DNA of 64,000 nt from Ehretia macrophylla (lineage: Eukaryota; Streptophyta; Magnoliopsida; Boraginales; Ehretiaceae): positions 40,933,712-40,997,711 of the forward strand of contig CM075783.1 of NCBI GenBank assembly GCA_037974665.1, read 5' to 3'. Position numbers and translations under genes: made by a program. The stretch's first letter is position 1; every line of letters begins with the position of its first letter. Below are positions 1-11,452 of this stretch, one piece after another. Below the pieces are notes generated by a model. It was not told where the DNA came from. It made no database searches and saw only the letters and a list, made by a program, of their open reading frames with translations.

Positions 1-599
1 TATTCCTTGACCACATTTATATTTCACCTAATAGTGATGGCATTATATTGGTGTGTCTACATCATATTAATGTCCTTTATGCAAGAATATTGAACATGAT
101 AAAGAAAAGTTGGTGATTTATTTTCACATTTAAAGTGAAAAAAGCCCTATTCGCGACATCCCATTTAAAGAAGAGAATCAATTTAATTGAACCTACGCTA
201 TGAATCTCTTACTAGTGTTTAAGGATACAAGAATTGACAACAACAAAAAAGAAAAAAGAAAAAAAAAGGATACAAGAATTTTATATATATTGATATTGGT
301 TAACAAAAGTATCGTTTAAAAAAGAAAAAGTAAAAAAGAGAAAAAAAAAAAGAGCATTCAATTCAAACATACGAAGAATTTTATTCCTTGACCACATTTA
401 TATTTCACCTAATAGTGATGGCATTATGTTGGTGTGTCTACATCATATTAATGTCCTTTATGCAAGAATATTGAACATGATAAAGAAAAGTTGTTGATTT
501 GTTTTCACATTTAAAGTGAAAAAAGCCCTATTTGAGACATTCCATTTAAAGAAGAGAATCAATTTAATTGAACCTACGGTATGAATCTTCTACTAGTGT
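1..599 (+). repeat. Direct duplication, two copies about 218 bp each
   Basis: Positions 1-218 recur at 382-599 with few differences, a period of 381 bp. The first copy touches the window edge, so the repeat may begin further left. The spacer (219-381) is purine-rich and A-rich. No coding potential is seen in either copy. Confidence 0.85.
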
Positions 600-980
600 G
601 ATATCATATTCAAAGGGAATTTTTCGACATAATAAGCAACAAAATTGACCACCCTTATGCTTAATATGTTTAAAAGGAATCCAATAATTGGTTATATTTC
701 AATATCAAGTTTCCATAAGAATGAAATGAACAATGGACAGTTTCTCTATCACCTTTTTCCATATTGCCTTCAGGATATGGCTTCCACAAAAGTTGCACAT
801 GGAATTTGTTACTTGTCTATTGGAAGATATGTGATATCAGTAGATCTGTCAATTGCTCATATGAAAGTGATTTTTATTTTTATTTTTAAATAATGAAAAT
901 CGAAACCGTGATTCGAACTCAATACTTCTAATTACAACAAATTACTATCTAAACAACCCAACTCTTTGGTGTATATTATA

Positions 981-1347
981 GGTTAAATTTTATACTTAGT
1001 CCCTATTGTTTACATATTTTTTCAGTGTAGTTCTTAATGTTTAAAAAGATTCATAGAGGTCCCTAATGTTTACAAAAGTTATTCAAAATGGTCTCTATTA
1101 TTTAAACTTAGCCAATTTGGTTCTTATTGTTTCCCATAAAATTTCATTTAGTCCCTAAATAGGGATCAAATGTATGGATTGAATTGAATTTTGTTGAGAA
1201 ATAATAGGGACTAATGGCTAGTTTTAAACAATATGAACTATTTTGAATTGCTTTGTAAACATTAGAGACTAATATAATTTTTTTTAAACATTAAGCACCA
1301 ACTTGAAAAAAATTGCAAACAATAGGGATTAAGTGTGAAATTTATCC
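981..1347. mobile_element. Foldback MITE, Mutator-like (family M1, copy 1)
   Basis: The ends are inverted copies of the family sequence GGGTAAATTTCACACTTAGT (here slightly diverged), and most of the element is self-complementary. Flanks are tatattata (972-980) and tatattatt (1348-1356), matching at 8 of 9 bases, which fits a 9-bp target-site duplication of Mutator-like elements. It is non-coding and belongs with the copies at 11053-11452 and 33624-34023. Confidence 0.8.
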
Positions 1348-1508
1348 TATATTATTTTTATACTTCAATATCTTTATACTTAAATGCATTCAAGGTTTGT
1401 TCAAGAGCAATTCTCCAATGAAAATCTTATGATATGCAAAATCTTAAATTTATATTTTTTAATAAGGTTAATTCGGTTTAAGGGTAAATTACAAACTACC
1501 CCTTATAA

Positions 1509-1575
1509 ATTATGAGTTAATTACATTATCATCAATGAACGGTATCATGTTGTGATAATGTAATTAACTCATAAT
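1509..1575. repeat. Perfect hairpin, 23-bp arms
   Basis: Arms 1509-1531 and 1553-1575 are exact inverted complements around a 21-base loop. It may be a very small MITE or an internally deleted foldback element. No transcript signal is seen. Confidence 0.8.
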
Positions 1576-1987
1576 TCTCCTTAAAGTTGGTTAACTTTTA
1601 AACAATAACTAAATGATATATTTTATGACTTTTCAGCTCCACACACTGACGTCAGTCCACCAGAACACAGCAGGACCATAATTAGGATTATAGAATTATG
1701 AGCATCCACCAAGAAAGCATAATAAAACGAGCACATGCCCTTAAAAAAAAAAAAAAAAAAAAAAAAACAACTTTTAGACTAAGTGGTGGTAAGTATAATG
1801 ATGCATACAGTAGGGACAAATAACAAATTTTATTGAATTGCCAGTCAAAGTGGCCATACTCATATCATTAATTTAATTTACGTTTTTTTTTAATTAATTC
1901 TTCAGATGATTATCGAGTAATGAACAATTTTTCTGTCAATTACATAATCCTATAATTGAAGGAAGCTTCGATGCAACGTAAAAGTTA

Positions 1988-2658
1988 TTGTGTGAGTTGG
2001 AGGAGACGTTTTTAAATCGTGTAAATAAGTTTCTGGTAGATGAAGGTAGCGCTTGCTTTTATCGAACTTTTGGCTCAGCACTTAGATACTTTACATTGCT
2101 TCCATTGGTACTGAAAATTTCAAAACAGGCAGCTGGTAATGACTTATCACAATTCGCTGATTTATATATAGAATTCATGTCTTAGGTGTATCAGTCCCTT
2201 GCAATCATTCAAGATAAGATTGTACGTAATAGTCTCCATAGTAAGATCGACATTTTCTTATACCTTTGAATATAAGAGGAGTTTCATATTCGGTATTGTC
2301 CTACTGATCCTAAAACTATCCGATATAATAATTTTGTCCCATAATGTTTCGATTAGGACCAGGGCTAGATTCACTCAAACGTGCAAAACCAAACTTAATT
2401 ATGTAACCAATAATTGATTATAAGTTGAGGACAGTTCAAATTAGCAAGCAAATGCTAAACCTAAAAGATGATGTTCTCTCATCATTCATATTCTATATAA
2501 TATATTATTTTACCAACTCTTCGCACTCTCTTTTAGCAGGTTGGATATATCACTATATCATCACCTATGCATTGCATCAGCATGATGTAAATATGATGTG
2601 GCAAAGCGTCGGTGGTGTTTGTAATTTTTTAGTTATGAGGCCTCTGAAAAGCCTGTAA
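1988..2658 (+). other. Unrecognised ORF cluster, possible gene relic
   Basis: Three short open frames follow one another on the plus strand (1988-2185, 2199-2417, 2425-2658; 65, 72 and 77 codons). The first has fairly ordinary protein composition around the peptide KISKQAAGNDLSQF, rather than the Phe/Ile/Lys-rich look of random AT-rich ORFs here. I do not recognise a family, see no convincing splice sites joining the frames, and cannot tell whether this is a decayed gene or chance. No function is proposed. Confidence 0.2.
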
Positions 2659-3250
2659 TGATTCATCAAGGTTGGGTTTTAACCCTACATGTAATCAAAA
2701 TGTGCATTGACCTTTTAAATGGAAACTTATGATAGTGGGGATTAAAGTAAGTCCATAATGTCCATAATAATTTAGATTTATTGATCGAATTTACATTATA
2801 AAAAAAAAAAAATTGTATACTTTTTTTTATAAAGAGATAGTAAGGTATGTTTCATGCTGGAGTTGTTTGGATCAAACTCAACAATTCTCACAATTATAGT
2901 GGAACTCACATCATATTTTTAGTTATTTTTTCATATAAAGATACAGTAAGACATATTTCATATTGGAGTTGCTCCAACTGGACCTAATGACTTTAAAAAA
3001 TATGGTCAAATTCACATCATATAGATTCTATTATTATGGAGAATCGTTTGATTTGAATCTCACTATTATAGAGAAGTTTTAATAGGGTCCAACCAGCTAA
3101 CTGAACCCAAATATTTTCCTTCACGATGATGATCTTTTTTGGTATATATGGCAGGATAAGAAAATTGCACTCTATTTCCAGGCTTGTCATGAATTATGAC
3201 CTCAACATGAGACATGAGAGTACTTTTATTCATCATTGTAAAGAAAAATA

Positions 3251-3345
3251 TTCGGTTAGTCTATTGGACCGTCAGTCTAAGAGATACATGGAGTGTGGGA
3301 CCTACCCTATGTGAGTGAGACTGACAGTCTAATAGACTGACCGAA
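3251..3345. repeat. Hairpin repeat with about 28-bp imperfect arms
   Basis: The left arm begins TTCGGTTAGTCTATTGGACC and the right arm ends AGTCTAATAGACTGACCGAA, so the two pair with few mismatches around a loop of about 40 bases. It is probably a small MITE; flanking duplications were not resolved. Confidence 0.7.
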
Positions 3346-3990
3346 GAGTCTCTCTCATTGTAATATTTTTTGGACTTGTACTAATGACTTTGTTGAGTAT
3401 GTGTCCCTCATCTCTCCATTTTTCATTTTTGGGTCAAAGAAAAATGTCATATATACCGCAAACCCACAATTCTACACTCATAAATCAAGATTAATATTGT
3501 AGGCATAAGTAATAATTATTTGGGCACAAACCAAGCGGTACAAAATTGTAGAGGCGACTTCTACTGATTCAAGATATAGCTCCCACCACCTTTAATGGTG
3601 TAGCACTTTGACTCGCATAGCAATTAGCTTTTGCAAGTTGCATCCAATTGGAGACTGATTTTGATATTATTTAGTCACGCCCCCAACCTAGAATTCTAGA
3701 CCCGCAAATGAGATTAGTAGTATTGTTGACATTAGTAATAATTACTTGGGGTTCAAATCAACTATTCTAAAAAGATTAACCCAAGTTATCACTGAAACCC
3801 GTAACACTCACTTATAAACCACAAGTTTAACACTTCTCCCATTGATGTAAGACATTATAAAAAAAAGATTCATATTAATCTAGAGTTAGAAACAAGCACA
3901 AAGTTAGCCCGCACCAGTGAACTCAAAATCTGCTAGCTCAATCATTGGAGGATTTCCAATCTAATTAATGCGTGAGGTCTTATTCTAGGG

Positions 3991-4145
3991 CTAGGGTTTC
4001 ATCCAGTCTTTTAGGCTTTGACCCAATCAGTTTTATTAGGGCTGCTTACCTCTTCTTGTGGGTTTTTGAAAATTTTGGGCTGATTTGGGCCTCTAGCCCA
4101 CTTGTTCAAGTAGTGTCTTGTCTTTGAGCCACATGTTATTGGGCT
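3991..4145 (+). promoter_or_regulatory. Site II / telobox promoter cluster of the OB-fold gene
   Basis: A telobox-like CTAGGGTTTC lies at 3991-4000, and four TGGGCY site II elements (either strand) at 4076-4081, 4086-4091, 4095-4100 and 4140-4145. In plants these motifs together mark promoters of genes needed in dividing cells (ribosomal, replication, mitochondrial), bound by TCP and telobox factors. They sit about 250-400 bp upstream of the 5' leader exon. No clear TATA box is seen, which suits this promoter class. Confidence 0.55.
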
Positions 4146-4329
4146 TGCCCCACATGCTTTGTATTGTTTTCCTCCTCTGGCCTGTAGTTATATCCCCTCT
4201 TATTGTACTACAATGACCCATTTTCCAGGGCAAAATTGGAATTTCAACCATCCCATTTTTTCTTTTTCTTTTTTTAATTAAAAATGTAAGAGCGAAAAAA
4301 AACCTAGGTAAAACCTTGTCCATTGACAT

Positions 4330-4401
4330 CAAAACTAGATAACCTCAAAAACCTCTTCTTTTGAGATCTACCCTTTTTCTCTCTCTTCATCTGCAACTCA
4401 G
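4330..4401 (+). other. 5' leader exon of the OB-fold gene (start approximate)
   Basis: A pyrimidine-rich leader (CTTTTTCTCTCTCTTC type) ends in ACTCAG followed by the donor GTAAGTTGT at 4402. The matching acceptor is TTGTTAG at about 5340-5346, two bases before the start codon, giving a leader intron of about 945 bp. The transcription start itself is not determined. The intron holds an old LTR fragment. Confidence 0.5.
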
Positions 4402-4999
4402 GTAAGTTGTAAAAATCCAATCTTTTTCAGCATTAATATGCAATTAGCTCCATTAATTATACTCAATTTATTAACACCTTTTCAATTTACTAATTTAGTA
4501 ACCTATTGTAATTGGCGCTTTCGAGTTTGAATCACGGTTTTGACTTTTATTGTATGAAAAAAAAAAATTTCAATCTTAAATATCCCAATTATTTTTAAGC
4601 TCAATTTTCTGTGACTACTCACTAAATATGTGATTTTGAGTTTAGTTTCAAGGCTTTTTTTTTTTTTTTTCAACTTTTAGTTTTACCCACCAAAAAGCAT
4701 CAAAGGTCAGATTTTTGTTGATTTTTGTCTCTCATTTATGCTTCTTTTTTGCAAATTTTTGAAGGATTTTTGTGTTTTATTTCCATTAAATCGGTGTTGT
4801 TATGTTTTCTTGATGCCTCGTTAGTTACCTCTATTGCAATTCCATGTGTGTATATTGTGTATAAACATATGTGTGTATCTGTATGTGTTTTATATATCAA
4901 TTTATGCTTGTAACTATTCTGGGTAGAGGCTGATGTTGGTTTTCTCGGAGAAGAAATGAACATCAGAGGGGTTTATATATTTGACTTGTTGCTCCAACG

Positions 5000-5310
5000 T
5001 GCCTCTCATGTGCAAGCGAGGCTCTTTTTGATTGAGTTTTGCACGTGGAAATATCTCTTTTTGAAAGGGTACGGGTGGGGAGACTTAAACTCGGTACTGT
5101 TTTGATAAATGGACTCTGATACCATGTTAGAATTGGTGAAAGTCAAAGTAATTTTATTATAAATGTTCTCTTCGATATATATACAAATTACAACAATAAA
5201 TTAGAAATAACAGAAAAAGGCAAAGGCCTAATTTAAGCTATGCCTAATTTTGTACAAGGCATATTTATAACAGATTTTGCTATATAGAGGTTAGTCTAGA
5301 ATTTTGTTGA
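5000..5310 (-). mobile_element. LTR-retrotransposon fossil (probably Copia), LTR plus short internal piece
   Basis: The sequence CTCTGATACCA directly before TGTTAG at 5125 is the reverse of a primer-binding site for initiator Met-tRNA next to an LTR. The LTR therefore runs right from 5125 to roughly 5310 with the element body to the left, i.e. minus orientation. About 100 bp of internal sequence remain and no coding part is present. It is an old broken remnant inside the leader intron of the OB-fold gene; the far end is uncertain. Confidence 0.55.
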
Positions 5311-5348
5311 TGTGGTTATGTTTCGAAATTTGAAGGAAATTGTTAGAG

Positions 5349-7010
5349 ATGGCTGAACAAAAGAAGAAACAGCCTGTCTTTACCAAGGTGGATCAGCTCC
5401 GGCCTACGGCGACCGGATTGAACCTCACTGTAAAGGTTGTTAATTCAAAAATGATAATGCAAAGGGGTCGTGCTGACGGAGGGCAGTCTCGCCAAACTGG
5501 ACTTGCTGAGTGTTTGGTGGGTGATGAGACAGGAATGATCATCTTCACTGCTAGAAATGATCAAGGTAACACCTTTGTTCCTTCATCGCTTGGTGTAATT
5601 GGAACTTTGATTTGCTGATTGGTTTTTAATTTAGATGATTTTCTCTATTTGATATGCTATTGGGTTACACTAAGCAATTGTTGGATGGTTAGATAATGTC
5701 TTAAACTATTTATGTACGTGATAACAATAATAATAATGCCTTTGGTAAATAAATTTAAAGGATTGAATTCATATGTTGAATGTCATGCTGCTATTTATAG
5801 ACTTGCCATGATAACTCTTTTTCATTGATACACACGTTCCTCTGCCAAAAGATATTAACGTTAAATTTCTGGATGATTTAGTGACGATCTCATTGTCTCC
5901 TGGCAAATCAAGGAGATTCTTTGTAAAGTTGGAAATTATGAGTAAAAGGATATTAGATGTTCAACAAATGGTTGGAAAAAGTTGGATTTTTCCTCCTAAA
6001 AATGCCCAACTCTTCTTCATATAGAAATTTTAGAGAAATTTCCAAAATTAAATTTTGCCAACTAAAATAAGAGGGCAAAGTTGGAATACTAACTGCTTTG
6101 AATTCATTTAATGTCTTGGATGAATTATAACTATGGAAAGAGTATAAATTGAATATTCTGTAAAATGCGGCTTCCTCTCCCCTCACCCTCAGCCTTTTTA
6201 CTTTCTTGGTTGTCCCCTTCTATTGCTTGATCTTTAGCGTGAGATCTTTGGTGAAGCAACAAAGATCAGGACAGATGAACTGAATTCCTAAGATACTCTG
6301 CTTGGTGGAATTCCTTTGTGGTTTGGCCTAATTTACGATGCTGCATTAGTTGATTATTTCCTCGGAAGCTTGATATTTTATCAAGTCGGAAGTACATCTT
6401 TTAACTGGAAAAGATTCTGCATAGACATTTACGGCTCGGTTCACCTTGACAACCATGTCCAAGTCTATGTCTGGAATTCGAGAGTGATCAGAACTCGGCA
6501 GACTTTCTTGTATACTTAATCACACCCAGCTTGTGTACCCATGTATTTTTCCTTTCAAAGTTCGTGGAACCTTTGTCTGGCCTCTTTCATTGGCACTGTT
6601 GGTAAGAACCGTTTGAAATGGTCTGTCTATTTGGTTAAATATGCTCCCTTACTACAAAAATCCATGTATGGCTTAGGATAATCAGGCTCAAACTGATGAA
6701 TTCCATCACATGAAGATGATTTCACCATAGCATTAACTGAGCTCGTTAGACGTATAAATAACTTTGACACAAGCCTATTAGTCTGTTATTCCTTCACTAA
6801 CAAAATGTCTTGTGTTTAGTGGACTTGATGAAGGAAGGTACTACCGTGATCCTGCGTAATGCAAAAATAGACATGTTTAAGGGATCAATGAGGCTTGCAG
6901 TGGACAAGTGGGGACGTGTTGAAGTCACCGAGCCTGCTGATTTCTCCGTGAAGGAAGACAACAACTTGTCGCTCATTGAGTTTGAAGTGGTGAATGTTAT
7001 TGAAGAATGA
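5349..7010 (+). CDS. OB-fold nucleic-acid-binding protein (SOSS complex subunit B / At4g28440-like)
   Basis: Two coding exons, 5349-5565 and 6820-7010, join in phase (CAA G|TG GAC) to give 135 residues, the usual size of this plant family. The start is the first ATG after the leader acceptor. Residues 9-17 (QPVFTKVDQ) and the central run VGDETGMIIFTARNDQ, then KEGTTVILRNAKIDMFKG and VDKWGRVEV, are the conserved strands of a single OB fold. Relatives are small single-domain proteins with an OB fold like that of SOSS-B/hSSB1, presumed to bind single-stranded nucleic acid; the plant role is poorly known. The acidic C-terminal tail ends in two Glu. The 1,254-bp intron holds no recognised gene. 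The promoter motifs suggest expression in growing tissue (inference). Confidence 0.9.
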
Positions 7011-7189
7011 CTAGGAACTGCAGTGACCTTATTGCCTGTGGAGCAAAAACAGCAGGAGCAATCTAGTGCAAGAGTAGTTAAACAAGAATGCATAGTTACT
7101 GCTGAGAATGTTTTGAATTTTTGACCCTCTAGGTGAACCACATGTTTAAATTGCTTTGATTTTCCTGTTGTTTGTTTTAATGTACTGTT

Positions 7190-7380
7190 CAAGAGCCATT
7201 TGTCATGAAAAAGGATCTTATTTGCTGATTCTTGCACAATTCAATTAAGGGAGCAACTCGAACATGTTCGAATTTTGTTCTACATACATGCATTAAAATA
7301 CTCGATACTTGAACTTATGACAATAATCAAGAGCCGTTTGTCACAAAAAAAAATTATCTCATTTGCTGATTCTCTCTCTC
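7190..7380 (+). repeat. Short direct duplication of the OB-fold gene 3' end
   Basis: A segment of about 50 bp including CAAGAGCCATTTGTCA and TTTGCTGATTCT at 7190-7232 recurs, diverged, at 7328-7375. The two copies lie in or just after the likely 3' untranslated region. Confidence 0.6.
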
Positions 7381-7899
7381 TCGTAAATTGTAAACTCGCT
7401 TTTAACTATCTTAAGCATCAAAATTCAGCAGTGGTTTTCACTACCGGTATCTTATGCACTCAAACTGGTGTACAGATGAAAATTGCAATAGGTGGTTAGA
7501 GAGTTGGTGGCTTGATAACCAATATTGTGTATCATAATATGACATTTGTTTGTTTATTATTTAAAATCACCACTTGAAGCATGTGCTTTTGTATTTTTTG
7601 CCCCCCTCTGATAAAATTAGTCCAAACATGTACTCTTTTCTGTGTACAAAACTACATAATTATGTCAATGTAGGCTAATAAATTAAACCAAAATAAAGTA
7701 AATCTTATTTCATTAGGTGGGGTCGATCATATGGATTTAAAGACGCCAGCTATTTTGTCTGTTAATTTCATATGCGAAGTCTTGTTTGAGTGTTTCCATA
7801 TGAGCAAGAGTGAAGTTAGGATTCCAAAGTTATAGTGTGTAGTTATACCGTTAAAGGGATCGGGGGTGCCCTATCATAGTGATAGTGGCTCAATGATGT

Positions 7900-7930
<31 letters not shown>

Positions 7931-8092
7931 TTCTCATTGAGGCACACTCTCATATTAATGTGGCTCTACCATTGCATACGGGTCTCGTTGAGTGTTTTTA
8001 TCTAATTTTTTTTAAGTCTTTCTCTATTTCTCTTACGGTGATGTCCAAATCTCTAACTCTAACCTATAGTTGGCAAAGTCAAGGAAGTAGGC

Positions 8093-8474
8093 TCTGTTTG
8101 GCCTAGCTGTCAAATTTTAGCTTTTAAGCTGTAGAGCTTTTGCAGTAGAACTTTGGTTAGAAGTGCTGTTGAACAAAAGCCGTTGACTGTTTGGCTTATA
8201 TTGGACAATATTAAACTTTTAGAAAATTTGATGGCAATATTGTATTTTAAAAAATATGAAGGGGTATATTTGAGAAAGAAAAAGAAAATAGCTTCCCGCA
8301 TTATATAAAAACAGCTTCGCAAAAGCTTATTTTGAAAAGCTCCAATTTGGAGCTTCTTGTTTTTCAGCTTCAACTTTTACCTAAAAGCACTTTTAGAAAT
8401 GGGCCAAACAAGTGAGATCAGCTTCTAAACTCACAACAAGCACTTCTGAGTGTCAAAAAGCTAGGCCAAACAGA
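8093..8474. mobile_element. Non-autonomous TIR element (hAT-like, uncertain)
   Basis: The ends are perfect 16-bp inverted repeats, TCTGTTTGGCCTAGCT at 8093-8108 and its complement at 8459-8474. The inside holds further inverted CAAAAGC/GCTTTTG-type motifs. No clear target-site duplication was found, so the superfamily is a guess from the end sequence. Confidence 0.6.
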
Positions 8475-8855
8475 CTCGTAATCTCTGACATTGAATTGCA
8501 TGTAGCCCAAAAGTTTCATATGCTGCCTGAGATTTTGTAATTTTATATGAATGATGAACATAGTAGCCCATGTTAATTCACACGTCACTTTCTTTTATCC
8601 AAAGCCTAGCTTCATCAAGATCTCAAAATTCTATCGTTTTGTCTCTATGAGATAATTGCTCTTGTGGCTCTTAACTTTTCAAGATGAACTTTGCCATCGC
8701 ATAAAAAAATTTCTTGGCTTAGTCTTATCCAGAAAAATTAGAGAATTGTTTATTGTTTTCTGAACTAAATTATCAATATTGTCTCCATGCTTTGGCCAAG
8801 GTTTGTGAGCATCCATTTTTGCTGCCCACAAGCTAATCCATTTCTGATTGCAGGT

Positions 8856-8856
8856 A

Positions 8857-8928
<72 letters not shown>
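8856..8928. repeat. Compound microsatellite (CT)n(CA)n
   Basis: About 12 CT units run directly into about 23 CA units with one interruption. It is likely polymorphic and a useful marker; no coding role. Confidence 0.95.
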
Positions 8929-8930
<2 letters not shown>

Positions 8931-11052
8931 GATACGTAATAAAGCTTCATGCACACACGAATAAGCACACCAAATTCCCGCAGTGATTCACTAGCTATTT
9001 TAGTACTGTTTTTCTAAGTGATGGTTAGTGAGCTAGCTTTCGTGTTTGGATAGGAGAAAGTGAGAAAAATGACCATCGTTTGTCTTAACTATATGGTTAT
9101 TACTTAAGACTGATTATCGAGTAGTCAAGCTGAAACTATACTTCGAACTTGAAACTTTTAATTATAATAGGTCGGTACTTGATTATGGAAATAGGTTTTT
9201 TTGGGCGTTGTTGATTGTAATAAACTTTTTCTCCTCTTTAATTGTGGACATAAGTCTTGTCGAACCACATAGGTCAAGTTTGCGATAAATTTTTAGTTTT
9301 TCTTCGTTCTAACACCGCGTGATATCATCACTAGGAAACAAGAGTAGAAGTTTTTACAAGTACATTAAACTCTTTTTCTTGCAGAATAACTTACATTCTA
9401 TTCTGCTTTTTATTTTTATCATCTTTAATCTTTTCTCTCTTATTTGCATGTTTTTTATTTATCTTATTACTAATATCCTTATAAAAACTAGATTTTTTGC
9501 TTAATTTCACAACTTTAATGATACAAATATAGCAAGGAGATACTTAAATCCATTGTGCTAATTTTCAAATAATAGTTTTCTCTATAACGTGGCAATGCAA
9601 GAGTCTTATTATGACAAATGAGAAAAGAAAAAATCATTGTTAATATTTTTATAGTTTCTTGAAAATACACACATATATTTTTTGGTATAATGGAAATCGA
9701 AATCGTGAAATGTATAATTTCTCATCGTCTATATATCTACATCAGGTTGCAGAGTAGTTGGATATCGAAATGGCTGGAAAATTTAGGAAATGCATGATGC
9801 TTTGTTGTTCAAAAACTTCGGTGGTAATATCTATTTGACTCTCTACTTTATTTAGCTTGGTCAATATCATTTTTCTCACATCTTATGAAACTTATTTCTC
9901 TTCATTACAAGAAATTAGAGAATAGTCAACTGTTTCCAAACTTCCAATAATAATTTAACCAATGGTTATAACCATAGAAAACCATCAACTATTCAAAAGA
10001 TTCTTTTAGTGCTTCTTTGATACCTTCTCATGATTTTCTTCTACTAATTATAGTAGAAAGGAAATAAGGAATCATGAGCACACAAAGATGGGTGACAAAA
10101 ATTAAAAACAAAATAAGTTATAAACAACTGAAGTATATTAATCCTCAGGCCATTAGCCGATCTTTATTTTCTTTGCTCGTAGTTTCTCTCATTGTTTTCG
10201 TTTTTATTAGGTAAGCGAGTGTTTCATTAATATAAAAAACATCTGCTCAACTCGAAGACAAAAACAAAGACAAAAATATCCATCTAGACTAGTATATTAT
10301 TATCTACATTCCAAGTATTACAGCTTATTCAAAAAGTTTTACCTAAACTTGTTATGTATATGTACCTATTTTTTTACTTCAGATCAAACTGAATAAGACT
10401 AAATAATTGTTGTTCGCGATGAACCACACCCTCGTGAAGGCGATTGTTTCTTTCTTTTCTAAATAGTTTCTCCCATTTCTTGGTAGAAATACCTATTCAT
10501 AATTTGAGCTACTAGCTTACCCAAAAAATAATAAAACGAAAGAAAAAGAAAAGGAAAGTGGTCCTTCATTGTGATTGTGGACCTCAACTTATAATCAATT
10601 TGTGTGGTCAAGACATGCTCTTCGAAAGAGTCTTTCTTTAATTTTTGTAATTTCTTTTGGTATAAATTTCACTTCTTAAGCAAATAATTCAAATCATGGA
10701 CGAAATCTAAATAATATAATAACATCAAAATCTTTGGGGATATGGGTGTGGCAAGTATTGAAGAAAAAATCTTATTGAGAAAAGAGATAAAAGTACAATA
10801 AGCATAATGCAATTAATTACTTCACTAAATAAATCTATGCATATAACCCTTTCTATTTTGAAAACTATTACGCATGCACCCCTTTTCTCTGTCGTATAAG
10901 TCTACTAATTGCCCTCGTATCATTATGTAGTGTATAATTATTTTTATTTTTTATTTTTATGGACCCTCTAATTAGAGCAAATGAGTAGGTTATTTTGCAA
11001 AAACGAGAGGAGTTAATTTCATATTTCAAAAATTTAGGGCGTGTTTTGAAAA

Positions 11053-11452
11053 GGGTAAATTTCACACTTAGTCCCCATTGTTTGCTATTTTTTTCAAGTT
11101 GATCCCTAATATTTTAAAAGATTTATAGAGGTCCCTAATGTTTATGAAGTGGTTCAAAATAGTCCCTATTATTTAAAACTAGCCAATTTAGTCCCTATTA
11201 TTTTTCATAAAATTTCATTTAGTCCCCAAATAGTGATAACATGCATGGAGTGAATTGAATTTTTTTAAGAAACAATAAGGACTAAATTTATTTTTTTAGA
11301 AAATAATAGGGACCAAATTGACTAAGTTTGAACAATAGGGACCATTTTGAATAACTTTTGTAAATATTAGGGACCTCTATGAATCTTTTAAAACATTAAG
11401 GACTACATTGAAAAAATATTTAAACAATAGAGACTAAGTGTGAAATTTACCC
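11053..11452. mobile_element. Foldback MITE, Mutator-like (family M1, copy 2)
   Basis: A 400-bp element starting GGGTAAATTTCACACTTAGT and ending with its inverted complement. Both arms carry the TAGTCCC(C/T)ATT motifs and nearly the whole element folds on itself. The flanks are the same 9 bases, ttttgaaaa, at 11044-11052 and 11453-11461: a perfect 9-bp target-site duplication, typical of Mutator-like transposition. No ORF; it would have been moved by a transposase coded elsewhere. Confidence 0.92.

Larger units (their letters stand above)
600..3960. other. Gene-poor intergenic stretch with small transposons
   Basis: Apart from the elements listed separately (981-1347, 1509-1575, 1988-2658, 3251-3345) this stretch is AT-rich, with homopolymer runs such as poly(A) at 1744-1767. 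No conserved gene was recognised on either strand. Two imperfectly similar blocks near 3470-3530 and 3690-3770 may be an old duplication. Confidence 0.5.

Noticed and set aside
8765-8968. Cys/Val/Arg/Glu repeat ORF
   Set aside because: Direct translation of the CT/CA microsatellite.
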